A stretch of 64,000 bases of DNA from assembly GCA_022842685.1 (NCBI GenBank), contig JALHPC010000011.1, positions 1-64,000 on the forward strand, read 5' to 3'. Within the stretch, counting starts at the first letter, position 1, and every line of letters begins with the position of its first letter. Shown here piece by piece: positions 54,774-63,019 of the stretch. The notes beneath the pieces are model-generated. The model was not told the DNA's origin. It ran no database searches and worked only from the letters and a program-made list of their open reading frames with translations. The stretch comes from Candidatus Kapaibacterium sp. (GTDB lineage: Bacteria > Bacteroidota > Ignavibacteria > Kapaibacteriales > Kapaibacteriaceae). The translations under genes were made by a program, and so were the position numbers.

Positions 54774-55502
54774 ATGAGAACCATGAGAACACTTTTGCGC
54801 TTAGCAGTTGCATTCATGTTGTGTGCAACGGCAACGTCGTATGGAATGACGTTGGAAGAGATTCTAGCGAAGGCCCTTGAAGCACGTGGTGGAAAGGATG
54901 CCTGGGCAAACGTGCAGACCATTCGGTTAACGGCAACAACGACGATTCATCAGGCAGGAATAGAGACGGACATGACGGTAACCATGAAGCGTCCAAACCG
55001 ATATATGTCGGAGACCAACGTTGCTGGCTCGAAGATGCTCCAGGGATACGACGGCCAACGTGCTTGGTTTACGAATCCAATGACAGGTGCTGCCGAGGTG
55101 ATGCCCGACGCGCAAGCTGCTATGCTACGCGACCAAGCCGATTTGGAAGGTCCACTAGTAAACTGGGCAGCCAAAGGGAATGCCGTAACGCTTGTGGGAA
55201 CGGTTGATGTCGATGGTGTTAAGGCCTATAAGATCACGGTCAAAGACAAGACTGGTAGTACGAAGACACTCTACATTGATGCCGTGACGTTCTTCGAATT
55301 CAAGATGGAAACCGAATCGGATGCCATGGGCAAGTCGGTTTTGGTTGAGATCTATCGATCTGAGTTCAAGAAGGTGAACGGCGTTCTGATTCCCTTTCGG
55401 GTCGAGACACGAATGATGGGTATGGCGATGTCGACCACTGAAATCACAGATGCGGCGATAAACGTTCCTGTGGACGACGCCGTCTTTGCGATGCCTAAGT
55501 AA
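54774..55502 (+). CDS. LolA-like outer-membrane lipoprotein-sorting protein
   Basis: 242 residues from the ATG at 54774; an ATG at 54783 (MRTLLRLAVAFMLCATATSY) gives an equally good signal peptide. The LolA/LppX fold is recognised from alternating beta strands (TIRLTATTTIHQAGIETDMT, ITVKDKTGSTKTLYIDAVTF, EIYRSEFKKVNGVLIPFRVE). Such proteins carry lipoproteins or lipids across the periplasm. No lolCDE genes are nearby. The TPR lipoprotein gene follows 81 nt downstream. Confidence 0.85.
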   Translation: MRTMRTLLRLAVAFMLCATATSYGMTLEEILAKALEARGGKDAWANVQTIRLTATTTIHQAGIETDMTVTMKRPNRYMSETNVAGSKMLQGYDGQRAWFTNPMTGAAEVMPDAQAAMLRDQADLEGPLVNWAAKGNAVTLVGTVDVDGVKAYKITVKDKTGSTKTLYIDAVTFFEFKMETESDAMGKSVLVEIYRSEFKKVNGVLIPFRVETRMMGMAMSTTEITDAAINVPVDDAVFAMPK

Positions 55503-55583
55503 GTTCTTCCGTTCATGTCGGCAATCAACAGCAAACATCACGAGGTTCAAGTGCGATTACCACTACTAGCCACACGTCCCTTA

Positions 55584-57104
55584 ATGCGTCGCAACCAGCG
55601 AAGTCTTGCGCCACTGTACATTCTTGTCATGGGCGCAATCGTGTTGATGTTGCAAGGGTTTCAGTGCGCCTCACCCGAGCTAACGGCTGCGCGCCGTGCC
55701 GCAAAGGAAAAGGATTATGCCAAGGCGAAAACGTCTGCCGAGACCTTGTTAGCGAAGGAGCCCAAGAGCGTTGAGGGACACATGATCTTGGCCATGGCGT
55801 CCGTACAGCTTGGCGATGTGCAGACTGCCGGAATGGCCTACCGGCGTATCATGATGATGGACGTAGCAACGCCGCAACAGAAGGCGGAAGCTTCGAAGGG
55901 AGCGTATAAGTTGTGGGTCGACGAATACAATGCCGGCGTGACGGCGTTCAACGCATACGTTACAACTGGCGTGAAGGGAGAAGGTGCTGAAGCGCAACGA
56001 CGTTTGAATGCTGCATCGGAACTCAAACCAGAAATCTCGGAGCCACTTGCACTCCTTGGACGCGTACAGCTTGAGATGGGAGATACCTTGGCTGGGGCTA
56101 GTACCTTTTCTCGCTGGTGGCGTAGTGAACAACAGGGTTTCGACATAGCATCGACGAAGGGCATCGTTCTGGGAATTCCTCGAGCCCAGATGTTACGAAC
56201 CATGGGAACACCTGTTCAGCAGAACACCGACTCACTCACGAATGGTGGGTTGTTACATCGCGACAAATACGACGTGGGTGGACGCGACTTTTATATCTTC
56301 TCGACAACGGGACCAGGCGAAGTTGATGGCGTAGTTGACGGTTGGACGTATGCCCCTGCGCCCACGCTTAGCGTCGAAGAACAGCGCAGACATCGTACAA
56401 CGTCGCTTGACCCTCTAAAGCAACTTGCCATCATCGACTACAACAAGGGGCAATTCGAACCGGCACTTACGTGGTGTACCGTTGTTGCTAAGGCCAAGCC
56501 AAGCGATCAGGACCTGTCGCCCCTTAGAACCAAACTCTATCAGGAGCTTGGCCGCACCGACGAAGCGCTTGCCGAGATTCGAGCACTTGTGAACGCCAAT
56601 CCTAACGACCAAAGTTACCGCAACACCTTGGCGTCAATGCTTCAGACGCTTGGCCGTACTAACGAAGCACAGAAGGAATTCGAAACCGTTCTTTCAAAGG
56701 AGCCCGAAAACGATATCGCCTTGTTTAACATGGGTGCACTTTGGAAGAACGTTGCGGCTGAGAAGCAAAAAGCCGAGCGCGACCGTGCCGCCGCCGATAA
56801 GAAGTATCGCATCAATGAGAAGTCCTATCACGACGATCTCATGACGTCGGCATCGTACTACGAACGTCTGTATCGACTGCCAAAGTATCGCGATGATTTG
56901 CTCGTGCTCGAGCAACTGTACAACATCTATGAGGTCGTTCGGAACGACGCGAAGCGCAATTCCGTCATTTCAACATTTGAGGGCCTTGATTCCGTCATGG
57001 GCACCGATCTCAATTACTTAACCATAATGGAGCGTATCTATGCACGTTCCAACATGGAATCGAAGGCTCGAGCAATCGAGGCTCGCATCAAGAAACTCCG
57101 ATAA
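55584..57104 (+). CDS. TPR-repeat lipoprotein
   Basis: 506 residues from the ATG at 55584, chosen because it opens a lipoprotein signal (YILVMGAIVLMLQGFQC). TPR-like helical pairs run from about 30 to 150 and 290 to 480 (AKTSAETLLAKEPKSVEGHM, LGRTNEAQKEFETVLSKEPE). A small insertion domain in the middle (RAQMLRTMGTPVQQNTDSL, DFYIFSTTGPGEVDGVVDGW) resembles a SmpA/OmlA-like strand pair. It is probably a scaffold at the outer membrane; function unknown. DUF3467 follows after 35 nt. Confidence 0.82.
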   Translation: MRRNQRSLAPLYILVMGAIVLMLQGFQCASPELTAARRAAKEKDYAKAKTSAETLLAKEPKSVEGHMILAMASVQLGDVQTAGMAYRRIMMMDVATPQQKAEASKGAYKLWVDEYNAGVTAFNAYVTTGVKGEGAEAQRRLNAASELKPEISEPLALLGRVQLEMGDTLAGASTFSRWWRSEQQGFDIASTKGIVLGIPRAQMLRTMGTPVQQNTDSLTNGGLLHRDKYDVGGRDFYIFSTTGPGEVDGVVDGWTYAPAPTLSVEEQRRHRTTSLDPLKQLAIIDYNKGQFEPALTWCTVVAKAKPSDQDLSPLRTKLYQELGRTDEALAEIRALVNANPNDQSYRNTLASMLQTLGRTNEAQKEFETVLSKEPENDIALFNMGALWKNVAAEKQKAERDRAAADKKYRINEKSYHDDLMTSASYYERLYRLPKYRDDLLVLEQLYNIYEVVRNDAKRNSVISTFEGLDSVMGTDLNYLTIMERIYARSNMESKARAIEARIKKLR

Positions 57105-57139
57105 CTCATCCACTTCACACCCATTCACACAACGCTATC

Positions 57140-57454
57140 ATGGCCAACGCACCCAAGCCAGAACAACAACAACAGCAGATGACGATCGAGCTCGGCGAGA
57201 AGGAAGCCGAAGGAATCTATTCCAACCTTGCCATCATTTCGCATTCGCCTGCTGAATTCGTCATCGACTACACACGCATTTTGCCGGGTGTACCCAAGGC
57301 GCGAGTGCATGCACGCATCGTTATGACGCCTCAGCATGCCAAGCTCCTTCTCCATGCCTTGGCCGATAATATCAACAAGTTCGAACAGCAGTACGGCGAG
57401 ATCGTCGTCGACGGCCAGCAGCAACCGTTCCCGTCGGGAATGGAAATCAACTAA
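57140..57454 (+). CDS. DUF3467 protein
   Basis: 104 residues starting MANAPKPEQQQQQMTIELGE. The DUF3467 block AEGIYSNLAIISHSPAEFVI-D-TRILPGVPKARVHARIVMTP is full length. The family is conserved in Bacteroidota and Chlorobi; no function is known. It lies directly before the rpmH cluster and is separated from it by a promoter-like box, so it is likely the last gene of the preceding unit. Confidence 0.88.
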   Translation: MANAPKPEQQQQQMTIELGEKEAEGIYSNLAIISHSPAEFVIDYTRILPGVPKARVHARIVMTPQHAKLLLHALADNINKFEQQYGEIVVDGQQQPFPSGMEIN

Positions 57455-57474
57455 CGTCATTGCGCAAGGTTTCG

Positions 57475-57482
57475 TATCTTTG
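57475..57482 (+). promoter_or_regulatory. TAnnTTTG promoter box for rpmH-rnpA-yidD-yidC
   Basis: TATCTTTG, an exact match, 36 nt before the rpmH ATG. Confidence 0.55.
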
Positions 57483-57518
57483 CGGTTCTGTTTTCAACGT
57501 CATTCAATCGGGTAACCA

Positions 57519-57665
57519 ATGAAGCGCACCTATCAACCAAGTAAGCGGAAGCGTGTAAAGGCACACGGATTCCGTGCTCGCATGGCCACAAAGAATGGTC
57601 GCAAGGTATTGGCACGTCGTCGTGCCAAGGGCCGTGTTCGCCTTGCGGTCACCGCATCGCGCTAA
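57519..57665 (+). CDS. rpmH: Ribosomal protein L34
   Basis: 48 residues: [20 protein letters not shown] then [19 protein letters not shown] and a short tail ending TASR. This is the standard L34 sequence, a small basic protein of the large ribosomal subunit. It is the first gene of the conserved rpmH-rnpA-yidD-yidC block; dnaA, which often precedes rpmH, is not present here. Confidence 0.97.
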   Translation: MKRTYQPSKRKRVKAHGFRARMATKNGRKVLARRRAKGRVRLAVTASR

Positions 57666-57683
57666 GCGATCGGCTACTGACGT

Positions 57684-58073
57684 ATGAATGTTCGCCCGCT
57701 TAAGGGTGTACGCGCGGTCCGGGATGCATTTGCCGGACCGCTTCGCGTTCGTAGTGGTCCCGTCGCTGCCGTAGGCAGCCCGGGCCCTGCGTCGCCGACA
57801 GTGTCCTACGTCGTAGTCGTTCCCAAGCATCGTATGCCTCGTGCCGTAGACCGCAATCGCGTAAAGCGACTGCTTCGCGAGTCGCTGCGCATTGCTGCCC
57901 TTGCGCATCACGATCTGCAGCCTACATCGAATCTTGCTACCATCGTTGTACGGTGGCAACGTGAACATGCGCGTGACCTTCGACTTCATTCCGTAGCGAG
58001 TCACGTTCAGGTTGTTGTCGACCGTCTGTTGGCGGTCACCACGCCATCTGATGCGTTAGGAAACGTCGAATGA
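57684..58073 (+). CDS. rnpA: Ribonuclease P protein component
   Basis: 129 residues, 18 nt after rpmH. The RNA-binding signature [17 protein letters not shown] is present, with an N-terminal central cleft strand ([11 protein letters not shown]). A Gly/Pro/Ala-rich stretch ([11 protein letters not shown]) is inserted before the core strand. It is the protein partner of the M1 RNA that trims tRNA 5' ends. ATGA overlap with yidD. Confidence 0.95.
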   Translation: MNVRPLKGVRAVRDAFAGPLRVRSGPVAAVGSPGPASPTVSYVVVVPKHRMPRAVDRNRVKRLLRESLRIAALAHHDLQPTSNLATIVVRWQREHARDLRLHSVASHVQVVVDRLLAVTTPSDALGNVE

Positions 58074-58327
58074 TAGCCCGGGTGCTAGTGCTTATGATCG
58101 AGGGATATCGTCGATGTATCTCGCCGCTCTTCCCTTCGTCGTGCCGCTTTCACCCTACATGCTCGCAGTACGCTCAGCAGGCCATTGCAACGCATGGTGC
58201 AGCACGCGGAACGGTATTAGCCGTGCGCCGCATTCTAAAATGCCACCCCTTTCACCCAGGTGGCCTCGACCCTGTTCCCGGTCATCACTGTTCCGATCAT
58301 CGCAAATCCCCATCCCATGGATCGTAA
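58070..58327 (+). CDS. yidD: Membrane protein insertion efficiency factor YidD
   Basis: 85 residues: [20 protein letters not shown] followed by [13 protein letters not shown] and [14 protein letters not shown], the complete YidD signature with its cysteines. It helps YidC insert inner-membrane proteins. It overlaps rnpA upstream (ATGA) and yidC downstream by 11 nt. Confidence 0.95.
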   Translation: MIARVLVLMIEGYRRCISPLFPSSCRFHPTCSQYAQQAIATHGAARGTVLAVRRILKCHPFHPGGLDPVPGHHCSDHRKSPSHGS

Positions 58328-60173
58328 CTCTATCATTGGCATCGTTCTCATCGCTCTCGTCGTAGGTGTATGGGTCTTTCTACAAAGCTCCAACGTGCGC
58401 CGCGATGTAACGCCACAGGCCACCGAGCAGAAACGCGAAGCCGCCGACTCTGCAGCAGCTGCAGTAGTCAAAGCCCCAACGTCGCAACTGCAATCCACTG
58501 CGTCAGTTTCTGGCGAACGTGTCATTACAGTCCGTACCGACCTCATTCGCCTCCGCCTCTCGAGTAAGGGGGCAACGGTTCGCTCGTGGAAGCTCCTTGG
58601 ATACCAGCCATGGTACAAGGCCGCCGACTCGGCGGCCATCGTCGACCTTGTTCAGCCCAATGCTCGCGAACTTGGTTTTACGTTCCGTACCATTAATGGC
58701 TCGAAGGTGTCGGCCACCGACCTCAACTTCGAATGGCAGATTGACGGTGATAGCGTTGTGGTTAAGGGTAACGAAGTTCGCACCATAAAGGCCGTTGCTC
58801 GGTTAGATGGTGGTGGCGTGATCGAACGACACTTTACGTTACACGGAAGCCGCTACGGTCTGACGACATCGCTTGTGATGGACGGACTCGACAACGTGAT
58901 TCCGCAGACGAACCGCTATGTCACGCTTGAATGGCGTAATGGACTACGCTTCCAAGAAAAGAACTCGATCGACGAAAGCGGTACGGCAGCCGCACTGTGT
59001 AAGTTTGGCGGCTCGCTCGACGAGCTTGATGCGCAAGACTACGCTGCCTGGAATGAGTCCTCACAGACGGGTAACATCGAATTCCTCGCTACTCGCACCA
59101 AGTACTTCGCATTGGCTTTCATTCCACCAGCCGGCTTTAACGGCACTGTGGCCTACTCCGGCCGCAAGGTTGGAGCGCCAAACGAAGGACTTACCGAGCA
59201 GTATCGCATGGCAATTCAGGTGCCGTATAAGGGCGGTCGTACCCAGCACGACCTAACGATCTTTGGTGGCCCGATGCACTACGATACGTTGGCTACGTAC
59301 GGCCTAACCGACGTCATGAACCTGGGCTTCAAGTGGATTGTCAAGCCCATTGGCGAATACTTCATGCTACCGCTCCTGCGACTTGTTCACTCAGGCATCG
59401 CCAATTGGGGCATTGCCATCATCGTGTTCTCAATCATTATGAAGCTGCTGCTGTACCCACTAAGTGTACCGCAGATGAAGTCGGCCCAGAAGATGCGTCT
59501 GCTTGCGCCACTGATGAACGACATACGCGAGAAGTACAAGGACGACATGCAGAGCCAGCAGCAGGAGATGATGAAACTCTACTCCACCTATGGCATCAAT
59601 CCCATGGGGGGCTGCCTTCCGCTCCTGCTTCAGATGCCGTTCCTGTACGCACTGTACAGCGTGCTGAACTCTAACGTTGAAATGCGCCAGGCAGAGTTCT
59701 TGTCTGTATGGATTACCGATCTGAGCGTTCCTGACGTCATCCTTGACCTTGGCTTCAAGCTTCCGCTCTTTGGCATCGACAAGTTTAGCGGGCTTGCGTT
59801 ACTCATGGGCGCCACCTTGTTCTTCCAGCAAAAGCAGGCCATTACCGACCCTCGCCAGAAGGCCATGGTCTACATGATGCCCGTCATGTTTACGCTCATG
59901 TTTTCGTCGTTGCCGGCCGGCCTCAACCTCTACTACTTCATGTTTAACCTCATGGGTATTGGCCAGCAGATCTACATGAACAACTTCAGCCGCAACCGCC
60001 TTACGCTCGAACAGCTTGCTGCCATGCCCAAGAAGGAGGGGTGGCTACAGCGAAAGATGCGCGAAGCCCAAGAGATTGCTGCCGCCCAGGGCCGGTCGAT
60101 ACCGGGACAGCCGCCCCCTTCAACAAAACGCACCAACGGCCCCGTTCAGAATAAGCGCAGCAAAAAGCGCTAA
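58317..60173 (+). CDS. yidC: Membrane protein insertase YidC (Oxa1 family)
   Basis: 618 residues from the ATG at 58317 ([20 protein letters not shown]), inside the end of yidD. The N-terminal membrane anchor is followed by the large periplasmic beta-domain of Gram-negative YidC (about 60-340). The Oxa1 core begins at [20 protein letters not shown] and contains the substrate-groove arginine region, [20 protein letters not shown] and [20 protein letters not shown]. The tail is long and basic ([12 protein letters not shown]). It inserts and folds inner-membrane proteins with or without SecYEG. The gene usually following (mnmE) is not here. Confidence 0.97.
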   Translation: MDRNSIIGIVLIALVVGVWVFLQSSNVRRDVTPQATEQKREAADSAAAAVVKAPTSQLQSTASVSGERVITVRTDLIRLRLSSKGATVRSWKLLGYQPWYKAADSAAIVDLVQPNARELGFTFRTINGSKVSATDLNFEWQIDGDSVVVKGNEVRTIKAVARLDGGGVIERHFTLHGSRYGLTTSLVMDGLDNVIPQTNRYVTLEWRNGLRFQEKNSIDESGTAAALCKFGGSLDELDAQDYAAWNESSQTGNIEFLATRTKYFALAFIPPAGFNGTVAYSGRKVGAPNEGLTEQYRMAIQVPYKGGRTQHDLTIFGGPMHYDTLATYGLTDVMNLGFKWIVKPIGEYFMLPLLRLVHSGIANWGIAIIVFSIIMKLLLYPLSVPQMKSAQKMRLLAPLMNDIREKYKDDMQSQQQEMMKLYSTYGINPMGGCLPLLLQMPFLYALYSVLNSNVEMRQAEFLSVWITDLSVPDVILDLGFKLPLFGIDKFSGLALLMGATLFFQQKQAITDPRQKAMVYMMPVMFTLMFSSLPAGLNLYYFMFNLMGIGQQIYMNNFSRNRLTLEQLAAMPKKEGWLQRKMREAQEIAAAQGRSIPGQPPPSTKRTNGPVQNKRSKKR

Positions 60174-60288
60174 TGGTAAGGGGCGTCGGACAACGAGCGG
60201 TGTGTAACATTGGTGTGTTGATAGTGTCTGACACCACTCGATAGTAGTCTGGCCAATCTGGCACGTTTGGAATGTTCGTACGAACGTG

Positions 60289-60296
60289 TATTTTTG
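60289..60296 (+). promoter_or_regulatory. TAnnTTTG promoter box preceded by a 12-nt palindrome
   Basis: TATTTTTG, an exact match, 86 nt before the ATG at 60383. GTTCGTACGAAC (60274-60285), a perfect palindrome, lies 3 nt upstream and could be an operator. The rest of 60174-60382 shows one AAGGGGCGTCG word (60178) and no clear terminator for yidC. Confidence 0.5.
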
Positions 60297-60382
60297 GCGG
60301 TTCTGCAGACGTTGAGTCTGCATTGCGAATCAGCAACACAACTTTTTTCACACCTTCTACTCCTAACCAAGGAGCACATTAG

Positions 60383-62860
60383 ATGAAGAGTCACTTACTC
60401 GCCATCGTGGTACTTGTGGCTATAGCCGCTGGTATCATGTCTCCCACTGCTCAAGCGCAGTATCCGAAAAACGTGCTCATCGAGCAGTTTACCTCGGCCA
60501 CTTGTGGTCCGTGTGTTCCCGCATCTCCTGTTATGCAACGCGTCATGGACGTGGGCAAGGGCACGTTCGTCGTGAAGTATCACTTGAACTTCCCGGCTCC
60601 CAACGACCCAATGTACCTGAATGCACCGCAGGCAAACGCGGCTCGCCAAACAGCGTATCAGGTTGGCGGTATCCCGACGGCCCGTATTATGGGTTCGACC
60701 ACCATCGATCCACGTAACGAAGCCGCGGTAAACTCGGCAGTAACGAATGCGAAGGCACAGATGTCTTCAATTTCGTTGAAAGTCGTTGACGACAAGAATG
60801 CCAAGAAGGCACGGGTTCGCGTGTTCTCGCCAAGTGGTGTTTCTGGTCAGCGACTTTTCGTTGCTATCGTTAATCGTCATGTTGTTCTGCCAAACCTTCC
60901 GCAGACGCTACCAGGCAGCAACGGCATGACGGATTTCTACGATGCATTTCTTGGTTTCCTTACCGACAACGGTGGTCAGCAAATCACTGTACCAGCGAAT
61001 ACCTCTCAGGAGTTTGAGTTTTCGTACAACCTTGGCTCGTCAGATGTATGGACAGGTGAGAAGTACCTGATGGCCTGGATTCAGTCTGGCCAAAACGGCG
61101 CTGTGCTCCAAGCCAATGTTTCGCGCGATCAAGATGACTCGACGAAGATTCAGTTCCTGAACCAATCGTCGATTGCATGGTCGATGGATGAACCACTGTA
61201 TGATCGCATTGCCCGCGGTGGAAGCAAGACGCGTAAGCTTACGCTTCGCAATCGTGGCACTGCAAACGTTTCGGCAACCTTTGAACTTTTGAATGAGGCC
61301 ATTGCAACACAAAACGGGTTCACGGTTACACTTCCTCAGTCTGTTTCGATTCCTCCTGGTGATGCCGTTACTGTAGATGTTACGGTGCAGGCACCTGCAA
61401 ATCGGTCGGTCTACCAAAACGTCGCCATTCGCGTCGTTGGATCCGACGGCGAAGTAAGTGGCAATCCTTCGTTCAACATGCTTGTCGACGGCGCTAAGAT
61501 TGCCATTTACACCGGTACATCCGAGTCATCTAACCCAATCGCCAGCTTCGTTCGCTCGGTTTCTGGTCTTGGTGACCGCGTTGCCGATATGGTCATCCTG
61601 CCTTACGCTACTCAGCCAAATGCGGCGTATCCAGCAACTGAGTTCGACGGTGTTGTCTTTATGATTGACTTTTGGAACGGTGCAGCCGCTCTTGGTCAAT
61701 TCGGTAACGCTGGAGTTGTAGGCATTGTCAAGAATCTTCTTGCTGCTGGCAAGAGCGCTTGGGTGATTGGCGAAGGTGAAATGACAGCCAACTTCAACCA
61801 GCAGAGCGGTGTGATTAACCAAGAGGCAGCCAGTTTCTTGGGCTCGACGTTAGGACTAAACTATCTTGGCGGATACCTGCAATTCGTAAGTGGCAATCAG
61901 CTGCAACCCTTTGCCCTAGCAGGTGTTGCTGGCGATCCGATTGGCAATGGTCTTACAATTCAAGGTCACACTCGTCTAAACGCCCAGTGGCCAACGTATC
62001 AGCTCCGTATGGACCTCTATACGTTGAATAACGGCTCGCCTTGTCAGTCCGTCCTCACAACAAACGTTAATACCCAGTCGGGCCAAACGGTCACTGCTAC
62101 CGTTATGTCTCGTTACGAAAGCCCACAAAAGGGACGCCTTGTATTCAGCACAGTTAGCACGTCGGGCTTGTCGGACGACGCCCAGCGCAATACGTTGGTT
62201 CAACGCGTGTTCGACTGGCTGTTCCCACAGGTTGCTCCACAGATTACGCTTTCGACCAGCCAAGTCGACTTTGGTACCATCTTCGTTAACACAACCCGTG
62301 AGCGCGAAATCGTTGTAACGAACAGCGGTCTAGCACCACTTGAAATTACTGGAGTAACGATTAGCGGCGGACAGTCCAATGCGTTTGCTGTTGTCGAAGG
62401 TGGCGTATCTAGTACGCCAGTCACGGTGCAGCCAAATGCTACTCATCGTATCAAGATCAACTTCCAGCCAACGTCAGCCGGCGACAAGCAGTCATCGCTT
62501 ATGATCACGAGCAACGTTGGCTCGACCGCTACGCAAGTCGATCTGCGCGGACGCGCCGACCTGCAGAGCAGCGTTGCCACCGATGTTACCAGCGAAACCG
62601 GCGCCATTGGCCTCCGCCTTGTAGGAGCGAATCCAGTTACATCGCAGTCGGGCATTGAACTGAACGTTCGCGGCAGCGAAGCCGTAACTGTATCGGTTGT
62701 CGACGCAAATGGCCGCACCGTACGCACGTTGTTCGACGGTGCTTCCGCCGAGCGCACGCTGCTCACTGTCGACGCAGCAGATCTCAACAATGGTCTGTAC
62801 ACGATCGTTGCCACTAACGGCAGCGAGCGTGCCGTTCTTACAGTTGTGGTTGCTCGCTAA
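60383..62860 (+). CDS. Omp28-like thioredoxin-fold protein with choice-of-anchor domain and T9SS sorting domain
   Basis: 825 residues with a signal peptide (LLAIVVLVAIAAGIMSPTAQ). The Omp28/thioredoxin domain comes first: VLIEQFTSATCGPCVPASPV with a CGPC redox motif (C41, C44) and the cis-proline strand YQVGGIPTARI. It is followed by beta-sandwich domains (about 260-370, with an ASH-like VTLRNRGTANVSATF), a Rossmann-like middle, an ASH/choice-of-anchor-D repeat (TLSTSQVDFGTIFVNTTRE) and the T9SS type A end (SVVDANGRTVRTLFDG, LNNGLYTIV). A secreted or surface redox protein is likely; substrate unknown. A strong terminator follows. Confidence 0.9.
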   Translation: MKSHLLAIVVLVAIAAGIMSPTAQAQYPKNVLIEQFTSATCGPCVPASPVMQRVMDVGKGTFVVKYHLNFPAPNDPMYLNAPQANAARQTAYQVGGIPTARIMGSTTIDPRNEAAVNSAVTNAKAQMSSISLKVVDDKNAKKARVRVFSPSGVSGQRLFVAIVNRHVVLPNLPQTLPGSNGMTDFYDAFLGFLTDNGGQQITVPANTSQEFEFSYNLGSSDVWTGEKYLMAWIQSGQNGAVLQANVSRDQDDSTKIQFLNQSSIAWSMDEPLYDRIARGGSKTRKLTLRNRGTANVSATFELLNEAIATQNGFTVTLPQSVSIPPGDAVTVDVTVQAPANRSVYQNVAIRVVGSDGEVSGNPSFNMLVDGAKIAIYTGTSESSNPIASFVRSVSGLGDRVADMVILPYATQPNAAYPATEFDGVVFMIDFWNGAAALGQFGNAGVVGIVKNLLAAGKSAWVIGEGEMTANFNQQSGVINQEAASFLGSTLGLNYLGGYLQFVSGNQLQPFALAGVAGDPIGNGLTIQGHTRLNAQWPTYQLRMDLYTLNNGSPCQSVLTTNVNTQSGQTVTATVMSRYESPQKGRLVFSTVSTSGLSDDAQRNTLVQRVFDWLFPQVAPQITLSTSQVDFGTIFVNTTREREIVVTNSGLAPLEITGVTISGGQSNAFAVVEGGVSSTPVTVQPNATHRIKINFQPTSAGDKQSSLMITSNVGSTATQVDLRGRADLQSSVATDVTSETGAIGLRLVGANPVTSQSGIELNVRGSEAVTVSVVDANGRTVRTLFDGASAERTLLTVDAADLNNGLYTIVATNGSERAVLTVVVAR

Positions 62861-62887
62861 TAGCGGCAACACTCACTTCGTACATAG

Positions 62888-62923
62888 CAAACGGGCTTCT
62901 CTCGAAAGGGAGAAGCCCGTTTG
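62888..62923 (+). terminator. Intrinsic terminator after the Omp28-like gene
   Basis: A 14-bp perfect stem, CAAACGGGCTTCTC (62888-62901) with GAGAAGCCCGTTTG (62910-62923), and an 8-nt loop; T-rich flank TTTGTGCTTT. Confidence 0.85.
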
Positions 62924-62931
62924 TGCTTTGC

Positions 62932-63005
62932 GGGACATTTACATGGGACGCTGTGCGGGACATTGCATGGGACGCTGCGCGGGACATTTGCATGGGACGC
63001 TGCGC
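62932..63005. repeat. Three tandem 24-25-bp units built from six GGGAC half-units
   Basis: Units at 62932-62956, 62957-62980 and 62981-63005 follow GGGACATTTGCAT + GGGACGCTGCGC with few differences (TTTACAT, TTGCAT, TTTGCAT; TGTGC or TGCGC). GGGAC recurs at 62932, 62945, 62957, 62969, 62981 and 62994, spaced 12-13 bp; GGGGC at 63006 looks like a decayed seventh. It lies between the terminator and the convergent GWxTD gene and codes for nothing seen. Confidence 0.85.
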
Positions 63006-63019
63006 GGGGCGTCGTACGG

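Larger units (their letters stand above)
4113..60188. repeat. Dispersed word AAGGGG(G)CANCG, 18 strict copies on both strands
   Basis: Plus-strand copies start at 10029, 15772, 22059, 23446, 26733, 29437, 37194, 44345, 49953 and 58566. Minus-strand copies occupy 17929-17940, 19469-19479, 24734-24744, 27033-27043, 38259-38270, 41523-41533, 52064-52075 and 53836-53847. Ten of them are AAGGGG(G)CATCG. Related AAGGGG(G)CGTCG words are at 4113, 40851 (minus) and 60178, AAGGGG(G)CTTCG at 33261 and 36410 (both minus), and further AAGGGGC words bring the total to about 42. The word appears in sense and antisense and in several codon registers. Counts were made by eye. Confidence 0.75.

Noticed and set aside
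57140..57720. Replication origin near rpmH
   Set aside because: No dnaA gene and no cluster of TTATNCACA boxes; a single TGTGGATAA at about 52106 lies inside a gene.
4113..60188. Reading the dispersed word as a KOPS-like or replichore-polar Chi-like signal
   Set aside because: Strict copies are split 10 to 8 between strands within one 64 kb stretch, without the polarity those signals show.
62932..63005. CRISPR array
   Set aside because: The units touch each other with no spacers, and no cas genes are in the window.
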